A DNA stretch of 64,000 nt from Podospora comata (taxonomy: Eukaryota; Ascomycota; Sordariomycetes; Sordariales; Podosporaceae), in the NCBI GenBank assembly GCA_017354895.1, contig CP071494.1:1550001-1614000 (forward strand), given 5' to 3'. Both the position numbers and the translations under genes were made by a program. How positions within the stretch are numbered: the first letter of the stretch is position 1; each line of letters begins with the position of its first letter. Of the stretch, positions 1 through 8,983 are shown piece by piece. The notes beneath the pieces are model-generated. The model searched no databases. It was not told the DNA's origin and saw only the letters and a program-made list of their open reading frames with translations.

Positions 1-1086
1 GTGACAGCGGTCGAGGCGGCTATCAATATGCTTCGTCGGATGGGCGCTCTGGATGGCGATGAGCTGACGGCTCTTGGTCAACAACTGTCCTTGATCCCAG
101 CTGATCTGAGGTGCGGTAAGCTCATGGTTTATGGTTCGATCTTCGGCTGCCTCGACGACTGTGTCAGCATTGCCGCCATCCTCAGCACCAAAAGTCCCTT
201 CTTGTCGCCACCAGACAAGCGTGAGGAGGCCAAACAGGCCAAAATGCGCTTCGCTAGAGGCGACGGTGACCTGCTCACTGACCTCCGCGCCTACCAAGAA
301 TTCGACGCCATGATGTCGGATCGCGTGCCTCAGCACCGCATCCGCCAATTCTGCTCCGAGAACTTCTTATCCTATCCCACCATGTCAGACATCTCTTCCA
401 CCCGCACCCAGTTTTACTCCAGCTTGACCGAGATGGGGATCATTCCCCGTTGGTATAACCCTCAAGCCTCACAGCAACAACAGCAGCAGTCGATGGTCCT
501 CCTTCGTGCGTTGACAGCCTCTGCATTTTCCCCACAAATCTGCCGCATTCAGTTCCCCGACAAGAAGTTTGCTGCTTCCATGGCTGGTGCGGTGGAGTTG
601 GATCCCGAAGCAAAGACGATCAAGTACTTTGCTCAGGAGAGCGGGAGGGTGTTTATCCACCCCAGCAGCACGCTGTTTGACTCGCAGGGGTTTTCGGGGC
701 ACGCGAGCTTTGTGTCGTATTTCAGCATGATTTCGACGAGCAAGATTTTTGTCAGGGATTTGACGCGTAAGTTTGTCCTGTTCTATTTGAAGTGGTTGAC
801 ATGGTGGGCTAATAAAAAAATAAAAATAGCATTCAACGCTTACACCCTCCTCCTCTTTTCTGGCGCCATTGAACTCGACACGCAGGGTCGTGGCCTGGTG
901 GTGGACGGTTGGTTGAGACTGAGAGGCTGGGCGAGAATCGGTGTCTTGGTGTCGAGGCTGAGGGGCGTGATCGATAAGCTGATCGAGACAAAGGTCGAGA
1001 ACCCGGGTGTAGACTTTGACAAGCAGAAGCAGGATGTGATCAGGTTGGTGGTGAAGATGATTGAGTTGGACGGGATGGATGCTTAG
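1..1086 (+). CDS. DEAH-box ATP-dependent RNA helicase, C-terminal part (left-partial)
   Basis: C-terminal region of a large DExH RNA helicase of the DHX29/DHX57/YLR419W type; the motor core lies upstream of the window. Visible are the HA2/ratchet region (VEAAINMLRRMGALDGD, then LTALGQQLSLIPADLRCGK and YGSIFGCLDDCVSIAAILS) and the OB-fold part, ending LVVDGWLRLRGWARIGVLVSRLR and a KVENPG tail. I infer an in-frame 63-nt intron at 767-829 (GTAAGT...ATAG). Removing it joins RDLT to PFNAYTLLLFSGAI, which fits the family, whereas the unspliced reading inserts a Trp/Lys-rich stretch. The visible spliced part is 340 codons plus stop. Family assignment is firm; the exact orthologue (DHX57-like or DHX29-like) is inferred. 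Confidence 0.88.
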   Translation: MTAVEAAINMLRRMGALDGDELTALGQQLSLIPADLRCGKLMVYGSIFGCLDDCVSIAAILSTKSPFLSPPDKREEAKQAKMRFARGDGDLLTDLRAYQEFDAMMSDRVPQHRIRQFCSENFLSYPTMSDISSTRTQFYSSLTEMGIIPRWYNPQASQQQQQQSMVLLRALTASAFSPQICRIQFPDKKFAASMAGAVELDPEAKTIKYFAQESGRVFIHPSSTLFDSQGFSGHASFVSYFSMISTSKIFVRDLTRKFVLFYLKWLTWWANKKIKIAFNAYTLLLFSGAIELDTQGRGLVVDGWLRLRGWARIGVLVSRLRGVIDKLIETKVENPGVDFDKQKQDVIRLVVKMIELDGMDA

Positions 1087-1288
1087 ATAGGATTAGATAA
1101 AATGGGGTAGAATAGAGAATGGATGGATGATTTACGAACACTGTTGGGCTGTCCCAGGTGGTCGTGGTGGTAGATGCAGCTTGGTTATTATCGACAGCAA
1201 GAGGGGTGACACTGGAAGGAGCAAAGAAACCATGGTTCGTATATTAGGTCAACCTCACAGCTTCCAACACCAGCTTCAATATTCTTCT

Positions 1289-1482
1289 ACCAGGGCGCCC
1301 TTGTGGTCAGCACAAATGGTTAAGGATGCGGGAGCTTGCTGTTACTGCCCCCCTCCCAAGCCGCGAGCTTGCAACCGATAGCTCCCGAGTTCGATTCCGG
1401 AGTAAAACCCACCCTAATAGGTTTTCGTAGCCGGTCACCTCTTTCAGACACTGGTCTGGGCGGGTTGGCCAGTGAGCTTTTT
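1289..1482 (+). mobile_element. tRNA-derived SINE, copy 1
   Basis: A 194-nt element matched along its whole length by a second copy at 6280. It starts ACCAGGGCGCC. A tRNA-like A-box region follows (TGGTCAGCACAAATGGTTAAGG), with a B box GAGTTCGATTCC about 75 nt later. The body contains TTTTCGTAGCCGG and GGGTTGGCC and ends at a T run (1478-1482) that would serve as a Pol III terminator. The two copies differ by substitutions and small indels (roughly three-quarters identical by eye), so both are old. No protein is encoded; movement would need a LINE in trans. No clear target-site duplication was found. It is not a functional tRNA because the arms do not fold into a full cloverleaf. Confidence 0.75.
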
Positions 1483-1498
1483 GGGGTGTCTAACATGA

Positions 1499-1597
1499 GT
1501 TAACCTATATTATATTGTGAGTTATGCCTTTAGGAGTCAAGTACTAGGCCTACCAACTATGTTTTAAGGCATAATGCATAATATAATATAGGTTAAC
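1499..1597. repeat. AT-rich foldback (MITE-like) inverted repeat
   Basis: GTTAACCTATATTATATT at the left end is the reverse complement of AATATAATATAGGTTAAC at the right end. The match resumes further in (ATGCCTT against AAGGCAT), giving arms of about 32 nt with a short mismatched patch around a loop of about 35 nt. The element is 99 nt long with no coding capacity. It could be a MITE or a solo palindromic remnant; no target duplication is clear. Confidence 0.7.
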
Positions 1598-2075
1598 CTC
1601 TTTGTGCCTATCAATCATTTTGTCGTGAGGGTAGCTGGTTAGGTGGTCGGTGATGTGATGTGGAAAGGTCGTTTTTGTTGTCGAGATGGGCTGTCATGCC
1701 TTCCTCTGTGGGAGGATGGGGATGGGGATGATGACGTGTTTGAGAGGTCTGGCTGGTGAGTTCCCTTCGACTTTGCGGCCTGTTTCCCGGAGTGGTTCTC
1801 TCGTGCGTGGACAAGTTCTGGGAGACTTTTTTCGCCTGACCACACACTTTTCTTCTTGGATGAATGCTCTAACTGTCTACATCGCGCAAATCACCTTTTG
1901 CCCCAACGTTCTTCGCTCAGGACGACCATCACTGTGCTGATCAAGGTATGCCTCTTGCTTTTTTGTTCAGGTGAATTCAACGAGGGGACAAGGCTGACAC
2001 ACTGCCTAGGGCGTCCGCCGGTGTACGAGCAACATCACGACGGGCATCGTTTCATCCCAACACTCAACCGACAAA

Positions 2076-2275
2076 ATGTGCCAGATCACGCTCATCCACA
2101 CCACCTTTGCGGTCACGTCATGCCCCTGGTGGCCTGTTGCCGGGTTGCCACTCTTGTTCCGCTTGACAACCACACCTTCGCGTACAGTGACTGTCCCTAC
2201 TTCACTTACGATGAAGATTTCGAGAACTTCAAGTGTCCTTCAAGTTGTTATTTCCGGGTTGAATGGACGGGATAG
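2076..2275 (+). pseudogene. Small Met-Cys cysteine-rich protein gene, frame-disrupted
   Basis: A CA-rich leader ends AAAATG, and the reading starts MCQITLIHTT. The expected C-G-H motif of fungal small Met-Cys proteins is present (HLCGHVMPLVACC, then SDCPYFTYDEDFENFKC and SSCYF, ending at the TAG at 2273-2275), but in a different frame from the ATG. One small indel near 2105, between the ATG segment and the HLCGH segment, would account for this. The alternatives are a sequencing error or a chance overlap. Related short genes are at 2773 and 18633. Function is unknown. Confidence 0.4.
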
Positions 2276-2772
2276 TGCGCGGTGGGGGGTTAATTTGGAG
2301 AGGTTCAAGGCAGCCTCGAGGCCGGACCTGAGGAGGCTCGAGTCCCCATCCTTAAGCGGTTATGCGAGGGCTGGGAGAGGGCATGAGGATATGGTTTTGC
2401 AGTTTTTGAGCGAGAAATGAGTATAGCGTAGCGGCATTGGTTTCTGTTTCCGTCTAACCTCTGAGATTCACCCCGAGCTTTTGCTCTTGATGACTAGACC
2501 AAATGGAAGTGAATCGTTGCGCCCCGCTTCAAGTGAAAGACCATGCTCCTCTTGAGGTGAATAGATGACGAGTGGTTCTTCTCGTCCCAGAGGAAGTTAT
2601 ACAAACAGCTTCCTTTCAGTCTGCAAACTCTTTCCTTTTCCTCTCTCGATATCCATCAGGTACATCAACGGGATCCATCAATCAGGTACATCTTTCTCGC
2701 TACATTTAGCTTCATCACTCAACCAGTTCCACGCCTCACCCACCACACACCAATCATCCACCGCGAGACAAG
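2276..2772. other. Intergenic, nothing recognised
   Basis: No gene or repeat recognised. The last part (2700-2772) is a C/A-rich leader typical of fungal 5' UTRs and precedes the 41-aa Met-Cys ORF. Confidence 0.5.
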
Positions 2773-2898
2773 ATGTGCGAGAACAGAATCTGCTACTACG
2801 TCTGCGGCCATACCGACATGGACGTGGTTTACTGCAGTGCTGCCAAGGCTGTCGCGCCTGGTTCGGCCCTTCGCGATTGCTGCGTGAACGTCACTTGA
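2773..2898 (+). CDS. Putative 41-aa Met-Cys cysteine-rich protein
   Basis: Short ORF whose protein starts MCENRICYYVCGHTDMD and continues VVYC...LRDCCVNVT before TGA. It has six cysteines in 41 residues. It shares the M-C-x(n)-C-G-H opening with the broken gene at 2076 and resembles the MCKYYAHAFLCKH start at 18633. There is no signal peptide, so it should be intracellular. The C/A-rich leader ending ACAAGATG supports the start. It is short for such proteins and may be a truncated family member or lack an undetected 3' exon. Function is unknown; metal binding is an inference from the Cys/His pattern. Confidence 0.5.
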   Translation: MCENRICYYVCGHTDMDVVYCSAAKAVAPGSALRDCCVNVT

Positions 2899-3712
2899 TA
2901 GCTGCCTCAAAAGAGAATGTGAACCGTGCTGCTGTCAACCTCTGTGTTGCTTGCAATTCAGCTACTTATCAAACCTAAAGAAATAGTGAATAAGCCTCAG
3001 AAGATAGTTAAGAGGCATTAAAACATGGTTCAAAGGCTCTTGAAATAATTTGATGGCCTTGCAAGATAATTTAAAGGCTTATTAATTTTCTTTCATGGCC
3101 TTTTACCACTTAGGTACTCAAGCCCTGAAGGTTATTTTGATCTGTTGGCGTACAACCTCTCAAGCATGTGCTGTGTTGACTTTGTCAAGGCACACGAGCT
3201 GGCAACCCGTGGAGCATTTCTTCCAACCAAATGAGCTGCCGACGACGGAGCTTCACACAAGAGATACGACATAAAATGGAAGCTAGTTTACGACCAAGGA
3301 GGGAGAACACGAAAAATGCTGGATCATCAGCAGCAGAAGGACAGGAAGAAGGACTCAAAGACATCGTCCCCCTACCACACCACCTGGCACTACAACAGTA
3401 CTTTCCCATCACATATTACCTTGGGCCCTAATCACCCCATTTCCCTCAAGCGATACCCCAATCCCCTTCCACTTAATAGCACCATTTCTCTCACCTATCC
3501 CCCAAAAGATCCGAGCAATGCTTTAATAAAGGACCAATTTTCTTCACACATTTTTGTCTCTTCTCTGTGAGTGAACGTTGCCTGCTGACTAAGCACATCA
3601 TCCCACCTCTCAAAAAAGGGGGTCACAGCACCATTTCGTCTCTCATCTCCACTTTCACCAAACAAAGGAGTTCACCACTCACCCGTTCACTTACCAGCAG
3701 CCGCCACCAAAA
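2899..3712. other. Intergenic with 21-bp tandem repeat
   Basis: Contains a degenerate 21-bp tandem repeat (2972-3141). The remainder (3142-3712) shows no gene. The last about 150 nt, rich in CAC/TCACC, look like the promoter and leader of the DUF4202 gene. Confidence 0.5.
2972..3141. repeat. Degenerate 21-bp tandem repeat, about 8 copies
   Basis: Units starting with (G/A)GC or AAC begin at 2972, 2993, 3014, 3035, 3055, 3076 and 3097, a spacing of 21 (once 20). A further unit starts at 3121 after a 3-nt shift. The loose consensus is GGCNTTNNAAGATAATTTNAA. Units are strongly diverged, so the array is old. The 21-bp spacing equals two helical turns, which places the AT runs on one face of the DNA. 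Confidence 0.65.
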
Positions 3713-4378
3713 ATGACAACCCCCCTCCCTCCCCTCCCAGGCAATTACGCCACAGCCCTTAACCTCATCGATGCAGCCCACGCCCAAGACCCCCGGCCCG
3801 GCCCCAACGACGTCCCCTACGAGCTGCACTATGCCCAAAAAATGACTCGCTGGCTGGCCAGGCGGAAAAAGGATGCGTCGCCCGCCCTGCAGCTGGCCTG
3901 TCGAGCGCAGCATTTTCGGCGGTATATCCCCCCCTTTCCCCCTCATAAACACTAAACTGATGATGCGAAATAAAGCTGGGAAATCCCCCGCTCAACCTAC
4001 CCCATGACCCGGCCGGGCTACCTCACCTGGCGGGCAAAACAAAAGTCTGTCGCTGCCACCCAGCTCACCGAGCTCCTGTCCTCAGACGAGATCCAGCCTG
4101 GGCTGGACAAAGAAGAGATTGAGCGTGTAGCTGCGCTGGTGAGGAAAGAAGACCTCAAAAATAACGAGGAGACGCAGGTGCTGGAGGACGTGGCCTGCTT
4201 GGTGTTTTTGGACGACCAGTTTGATGATTTCGAGAGCAAGCCTGAGATTGACGAGGACAAGATAATCAGCATTCTGCAAAAGACGTGGAGGAAGATGAGC
4301 GAGGAGGGGAGGGGGTTGGCGTTGGGGATGGAGTTGAGTGAGAGGGCCAAGATGTTGGTCGGGAGGGCGCTTGCTTAG
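3713..4378 (+). CDS. DUF4202 family protein
   Basis: Two exons, 3713-3921 and 3976-4378, with a 54-nt intron (GTATAT...AAAG). Splicing joins HFRR to WEIPRSTYPMTRPGYLTWR and closes the frame at 203 aa. The protein matches the conserved fungal/bacterial DUF4202 layout: N-terminal ALNLIDAAHAQDP and ELHYAQKMTRWL, middle WEIPRSTYPMTRPGYLTWR, then an acidic helix with LEDVACLVFLDDQFDDF. It is presumed soluble. The biochemical function of the family is not established; older database names link it to glutamyl-tRNA synthetases, which I do not adopt. The tail is G-rich (GRGLALGMELSERAKMLVGRALA) while the 5' exon is C-rich. Confidence 0.85.
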
Positions 4379-4641
4379 AACTGATAATGATAAAGCATGA
4401 GAGAATCGGTGTGTGTGATGTGTGTTCTGGTGGTGTCGGGTGTCGGACCCGCGGTGCTCGGGGGTCTTTGTCCCGAAGATCGGTAACTTCAACCGAGAAA
4501 AGTGACGTCGCTTCGGTCGGCGGTGGATGATATCCCCGGTGTAAGCCCGGACTCTTCACCTCCTCGCTCAACAACCAACATCGGTCCCATCTTCATCACA
4601 AAGTAAACACCAAACAAATAAAATAAAAAAATAAATAAAAA

Positions 4642-6108
4642 ATGTCCCGCAAGATATCCCCAGCAGAACTATCCCAACATAATTCCCCCAGTTCCCTCTG
4701 GCTAGCAATCAACGGCCTAGTCTACGACCTCACCGCCTTCGCCCCCTCCCACCCGGGCGGTCTCCAAATCCTCCTTCAGCATGCCGGCCAAGACGCCTCA
4801 GTCCCCTACAACAAAGTGCACTCGCCCTCCCTAATCCGGACTTCCCTTCCTCCAACAGCACAAATCAGATCATCTGACTCGATCCAAACCCCCGTTCCCC
4901 AGATATTCTCATCTGTGCCCACCAAGCCCCCATTATCAACCTTGATCTCCCCCCATGACTTCCCCCTCGCCGCCATCCCCTCCCTCACCCCAAAGGCAAC
5001 CGCATTCATCTCCTCCGCCGCAACCGACTGCCTCACCCACCGCACCAACTCCTCCCTCTACTCCCACCTCACCCTCCGCCCCCGCATCCTGATCAACGTC
5101 TCCACCCCGACCACCCCCCTCGTCACCACCATCCTCAACTGCCCCGTCTCATCACCCATATTCATCTCCCCCACCTCCCTGGGGAAAATAATCCACCCGT
5201 CTGGTGAAAAGGCCATAGCACTGGCTTGTTCCAACCTCGACATGGCCCAAACAATCAGCACGTCTGCATCCTTCACCCTGTCGGAGATTTTATCTGGGCA
5301 AAATACCTCTCACCCGGCGTTTCTGCAGTTGTATGTTGATAAAAACAGGGTTAATTCTGAGAGGGTGATTGAAGAGGCGGTGAGGAATGGGGTCAGGGCG
5401 GTGATGGTCACGGTTGATGCGCCGGTGCCTGGGAAGCGGGAGGCTGATGAACGGATTCCCACTGCTGCTGGGGGGGAGACACTGGCTCCGATGGCGGGGA
5501 CGGCAACTGCTGTTGGGGACGGGAAAGGGGCGGCGCTGGGGAGGGTGATGGGGGGGTATATTGATGATTCGTTTTCGTGGGAGGATTTGGGGTGGGTGAA
5601 GGGCTTGTTGCCGGAGGGGGTTAAGCTTGTGTTGAAGGGGGTGCAGACTGCGGCTGATGCGGTTAGGGCGATGGAGACGGGGTTGGTGGATGGGATTGTC
5701 ATTTCCAACCATGGAGGGAGGAGTCTTGACACTGCTACCGGGACGATTTTGGTGCTGTTGGAGCTGCAGAGGTGTTGTCCGGGGGTGTTTGACAGGATGG
5801 AGGTGTTGATTGATGGGGGGGTGAGGAGGGGGACGGATGTGTTCAAGGCGTTGTGTTTGGGGGCGAGGGGGGTGGGCGTTGGGAGGGGGGTGCTGTGGGC
5901 GTTGGGGGGGTATGGAAGGGAGGGGGTGGAGAGGTATTTGGAGATTTTGAACGATGAGCTGGTGACGACGATGAAGATGTGTGGGGTGACGAGTTTGGAG
6001 GAGTTGCACCCGGGGTTGGTGAACACGAGGGCGGTCGATCATTTGGTGCCGGAGAGGGTGGGTGAGGAGCATCCTTATGCGAAGTGGAGGAGGAAGAGTA
6101 AGTTGTGA
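4642..6108 (+). CDS. Cytochrome b5 / FMN-dependent 2-hydroxy-acid dehydrogenase (Cyb2-like)
   Basis: Single-exon 488-aa protein. Residues about 1-75 form a cytochrome b5-type haem domain with the haem motif HPGG (37-40) and a second haem His near 60 (NKVHS). The rest is the FMN alpha-hydroxy-acid dehydrogenase barrel: ISPTSLGKIIHPSGE, YVDKNRV, VTVDAPVPGKREADE, VLKGVQ, then SNHGGRSLD with catalytic His357 and Arg360, and LIDGGVRRGTDVFKAL. It should oxidise L-lactate or a related 2-hydroxy acid and pass electrons through FMN to haem. Unlike mitochondrial Cyb2 it has no N-terminal presequence (the haem domain starts within the first residues), so a cytosolic location and a non-lactate substrate are possible. 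A SINE lies 170 nt downstream. Confidence 0.9.
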   Translation: MSRKISPAELSQHNSPSSLWLAINGLVYDLTAFAPSHPGGLQILLQHAGQDASVPYNKVHSPSLIRTSLPPTAQIRSSDSIQTPVPQIFSSVPTKPPLSTLISPHDFPLAAIPSLTPKATAFISSAATDCLTHRTNSSLYSHLTLRPRILINVSTPTTPLVTTILNCPVSSPIFISPTSLGKIIHPSGEKAIALACSNLDMAQTISTSASFTLSEILSGQNTSHPAFLQLYVDKNRVNSERVIEEAVRNGVRAVMVTVDAPVPGKREADERIPTAAGGETLAPMAGTATAVGDGKGAALGRVMGGYIDDSFSWEDLGWVKGLLPEGVKLVLKGVQTAADAVRAMETGLVDGIVISNHGGRSLDTATGTILVLLELQRCCPGVFDRMEVLIDGGVRRGTDVFKALCLGARGVGVGRGVLWALGGYGREGVERYLEILNDELVTTMKMCGVTSLEELHPGLVNTRAVDHLVPERVGEEHPYAKWRRKSKL

Positions 6109-6891
6109 GGCGCGAGGTGGATTGTGTGAGTGGCGGTGGGCGGTGACCACGGGAGGTCGAGCTGATGTTATGGGCCGACTGAGCGAACATGAGGAAAAGA
6201 GGCGGGACACCAAGAGACAGAACCATGGTATATATACCGCCTTCCTCACCCACCTTCCAACAGCAGCCCTGTAATCTTGACCAGGGCGCCACACTTCGTG
6301 GTCAGGACAAATGGTCAAGGTGGAGGGGCTGCTGTTACCTTCCCCCGCCGGGAGCTTGCAACCAATAGCTCCCGAGTTCGATTCGAAGTAAAACCACCGG
6401 AGTTTTCGTAGCCGGCCACCTCTCCCAGACACGTGTCTGGGTGGGTTGGCCCGGTAAGCTTTTTTTTTTCTTTTTTTTCTTCTTTTTTCTTTTTTATTTC
6501 ATTATCTTAATATCTGGTATTTTTGCTATTACCCAGTTGAAGACCTCTGCTGTCTTATTTTTGACTTTTTTGAGGTGCAGGAGTTGTGGGAGTCTCGAGT
6601 GTTTTGTTTACCATGACTTGCGACTCGACCTTGAGCTTCTCAACTCAACGCGTCTTGCTCGCACTGTTACATGTCCACCAAACAAACCTACAAAACCCAC
6701 ATCAAGTCAGGTAAACATCGTCTGAAAGCATTATCCTACATGCCACTTGAAACCACAAGCACAAACAAGCAATGAGAACAACTCACAAGAATCATATCCT
6801 AGGCATTACCCTAACCCTATTCCCATCCTCCGCCACCCCTGACAACAGCAAAACAAAAGCTAACAAAACAAACCCCCTATTCCCACAACCA
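6109..6891. other. Intergenic with SINE copy 2
   Basis: Holds SINE copy 2 (6280-6510 including its T-rich tail). The rest, 6511-6891, shows no gene. It contains the 3' flank of the minus-strand zinc-ribbon gene that ends at 6892. Confidence 0.55.
6280..6510 (+). mobile_element. tRNA-derived SINE, copy 2, with long T-rich tail
   Basis: Second copy of the element at 1289, same strand. Shared blocks are ACCAGGGCGCC, GACAAATGGTCAAGG, AGCTTGCAACC, TAGCTCCCGAGTTCGATTC (B box), TTTTCGTAGCCGGCCACCTC and GTCTGGGTGGGTTGGCC, followed by AAGCT and a T run. Here the T run is followed by about 45 nt of TTTTC-rich sequence (6461-6505), absent from copy 1. This suggests a T-type rather than A-type 3' tail. 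It lies just past the dehydrogenase gene. Confidence 0.75.
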
Positions 6892-8195
6892 TCACAACTC
6901 CTCCTCCCCATCCTCAACAGTAGCCTGATAACAACCATTATCACCCCCACCTCCTTCCACCTCAGCCTCATCAACATCCATCCCCCCATCCAACCCCCCA
7001 AAACCCCACGTCTGCCCACCTTGCACCGTCTCAGTAAAATAATCCTGCCCCTTCTCCCTCCCCTTCCCTTTATCCCTCTTCCCCCTCATCCCCTCCCCCA
7101 CCTGTTCCCTCTCCCTCTCTTTCCCCTTACCCTTAACCTTCCTACTCCGTTCCCCAACCTCCTCCCCCGTCCTCTTCTTCCGTCTCGAAATCTGCTGCAA
7201 CCGAGCATAATCCCCCTCATCCAACTCCATCTTCACCTCCTCCCCTTGATCCTCCACGTTATACCCTCCCTCCCCAAACTCCCCCTCCGGATCCCTCACC
7301 CTAACAGCATCACAATGCCGCCTCCACACCCGTTCGGCAAACCCAAAAGAGGCCTTTTCCTCCCGTCTCATCATCTCTTCTCTGTTCTTCCGATCTTTTT
7401 CCTTTTCCTTGTGGTGGTGGGAAGAGGTTGCTGTGAGGATAGCGTAGTCGGCTAGGTACCCCACTGGGGGTGTGTATGCTGGGGCGCCGGACATCATTTT
7501 GTCGTATTCGCCTATTGTCATGACGCAGGGTTTGGTGGATTGGGATTTTAGGCGGGAGGTGAGGTAGGTTTGGAGGGGGGAGGAGGTGGTGGTGGTTGTT
7601 TCGTGGGTTGGTGGTGGTGGTGGTGGTGGCGGGTTAGGGTGAGGAAGAGGGGTAGATTGATTAGGTTGCGGGAATGGGCCTGACACGTTGTGGTCTGGAT
7701 TTGTCCATGGATCACACGCCGGTTCAGGGGGCGGTCGAATCCCCTGTCTGAACCAATTAACCCAATACTCTTCGTCCCCTTCCCTGTCCCGCACGCCGGC
7801 AGGTCGAAACTCAGACGACGGCATCGTCAATCCGATGGATCCGGTCTTCCAAAACCAGGAGCTCAGTGCTGGAGGCTGCTGATCTGACATCAGAGGCTGA
7901 AGAGTCGCGGTTTGACAAACCTCCTCCTGCTGTGGATAATATTGCCGGTAACCACCCTGATACTGCCCCTGTGCCTCCAACAACGACTGCGGTCCTGCCA
8001 ACAGTTAACACCACCCCAGAACCCATATCAGCATTCCCGAAACTCACCTCTATCCCCCTCCCTACACCCCTCACACCTCCCATGCCCACAAGCAACCTCA
8101 TAAACAATCTGCCCTCCCCCCACAATCTGCCCCCCACAGTACCGCCCATCCCGATTCCCAAAGTCGCACTGACAACACATCCACGCTATTACCAT
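6892..8195 (-). CDS. Putative zinc-ribbon protein with low-complexity charged tail
   Basis: Two exons, 8195-8048 and 7994-6892, with a 53-nt intron (GTGAGT...GGCAG); the phases fit exactly and give 416 aa. The N-terminus MVIAWMCCQCDFGN has W-x-C-x2-C (Cys7, Cys10), then Cys20 and a C-G-H-x2-C-x2-C group at 36-44, a plausible zinc-binding unit. The remainder is Gln/Pro-rich, then a Lys/Glu-rich stretch (KGKGKEREREQVGE), ending acidic (ATVEDGEEEL). There is no membrane segment if this start is used; an upstream in-frame hydrophobic stretch (8396-8200) lacks an ATG and is probably leader. The WxCxxC motif is shared with the neighbours at 8984 and 10217. Function is unknown; a nuclear role is only a guess from the charged tail. 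Confidence 0.7.
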
Positions 8196-8983
8196 GATGG
8201 TCGGTAACACCACAGCAGCAAGCTGACAACAGCTTGCCAGCAGCAAAAAAAGAAAAATCAAAATCAGAAACAAAAAGGAGTAGAGAGTTAACCAAAAAAA
8301 AGAAATGATCAGATCAAAAGAGAAGAAAACGGCCGAGAGCCCTTTTATATATACACACACACACACACACATGCACACACAACACTCGCACTGCACTGGC
8401 TACCAGCAGCATCATGCTGTGTCTTCCCGAGTCGCCTGTGCGCCCCCGTCCCCTGTGTCACCCTTGACACAAACACCAACAACACGGGAGGCTGCACATA
8501 GGGGCGCCTGTCACGTACAACCAACCGGCCGCATGACCGTGACACGTTTTGAGGTTTAGAGCTATCCATTGAGAAAATGATTTGGTCTTGGAAATACTCG
8601 ACAGGCTTAAGATAATTGCTTAGTGACGCTGATCAACCGTGGTGAGACCTTGAAAAGAAATATCCACGCTTCCAGAAATGTACCAAGCCCTCCAATCCAG
8701 TGTATGAAAACGGCCTCAAAAAACAGAGGCAGTGCCTTGAAACATAAAGACGAGGCGTCAGAAAGCCCATCGAGTAAGCCTTGGAAGAGAGTGAACGATG
8801 CTCCAAGAGGCAGTTGATTGACCGCCAGTGTTGTTGGATTCGTCATTGCCGTCAGATCCTTACTTGTCGTTGGATCCGCCATTGCCATCATCCTTGACAG
8901 CAGCTGGAGACGCAGCCGGGGCTGGAGACGAGCCGTAGGAGCACGTAGGAGACGGGCCCCGATTACCATTGGTAGGTGCACCT
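8196..8983. other. Intergenic with (AC)n microsatellite
   Basis: Upstream of the minus-strand zinc-ribbon gene. It has a TATATATA-(AC)n tract at about 8346-8382, within the likely promoter or leader. No other gene was recognised. Confidence 0.5.

Larger units (their letters stand above)
1087..2075. other. Intergenic region with SINE and foldback element
   Basis: No convincing gene. It holds a tRNA-derived SINE (1289-1482) and, 16 nt after it, an AT-rich foldback (1499-1597). The last about 100 nt before 2076 (CA-rich, ending in AAAATG) look like the 5' leader of the small Met-Cys gene that follows. Confidence 0.6.

Noticed and set aside
1289-1482. Functional tRNA gene
   Set aside because: A- and B-box-like sequence is present but no complete cloverleaf forms, and the same long body recurs at 6280; a SINE fits better.
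5290-6432. 380-codon minus-strand ORF across the dehydrogenase gene
   Set aside because: Pro/His/Arg-rich text produced by the G-rich coding strand; no motif, and the plus strand encodes a complete known enzyme.
8200-8396. Hydrophobic N-terminal extension of the zinc-ribbon protein
   Set aside because: Open frame but begins at GTG within an (AC)n microsatellite; the ATG at 8195 directly precedes the motif.
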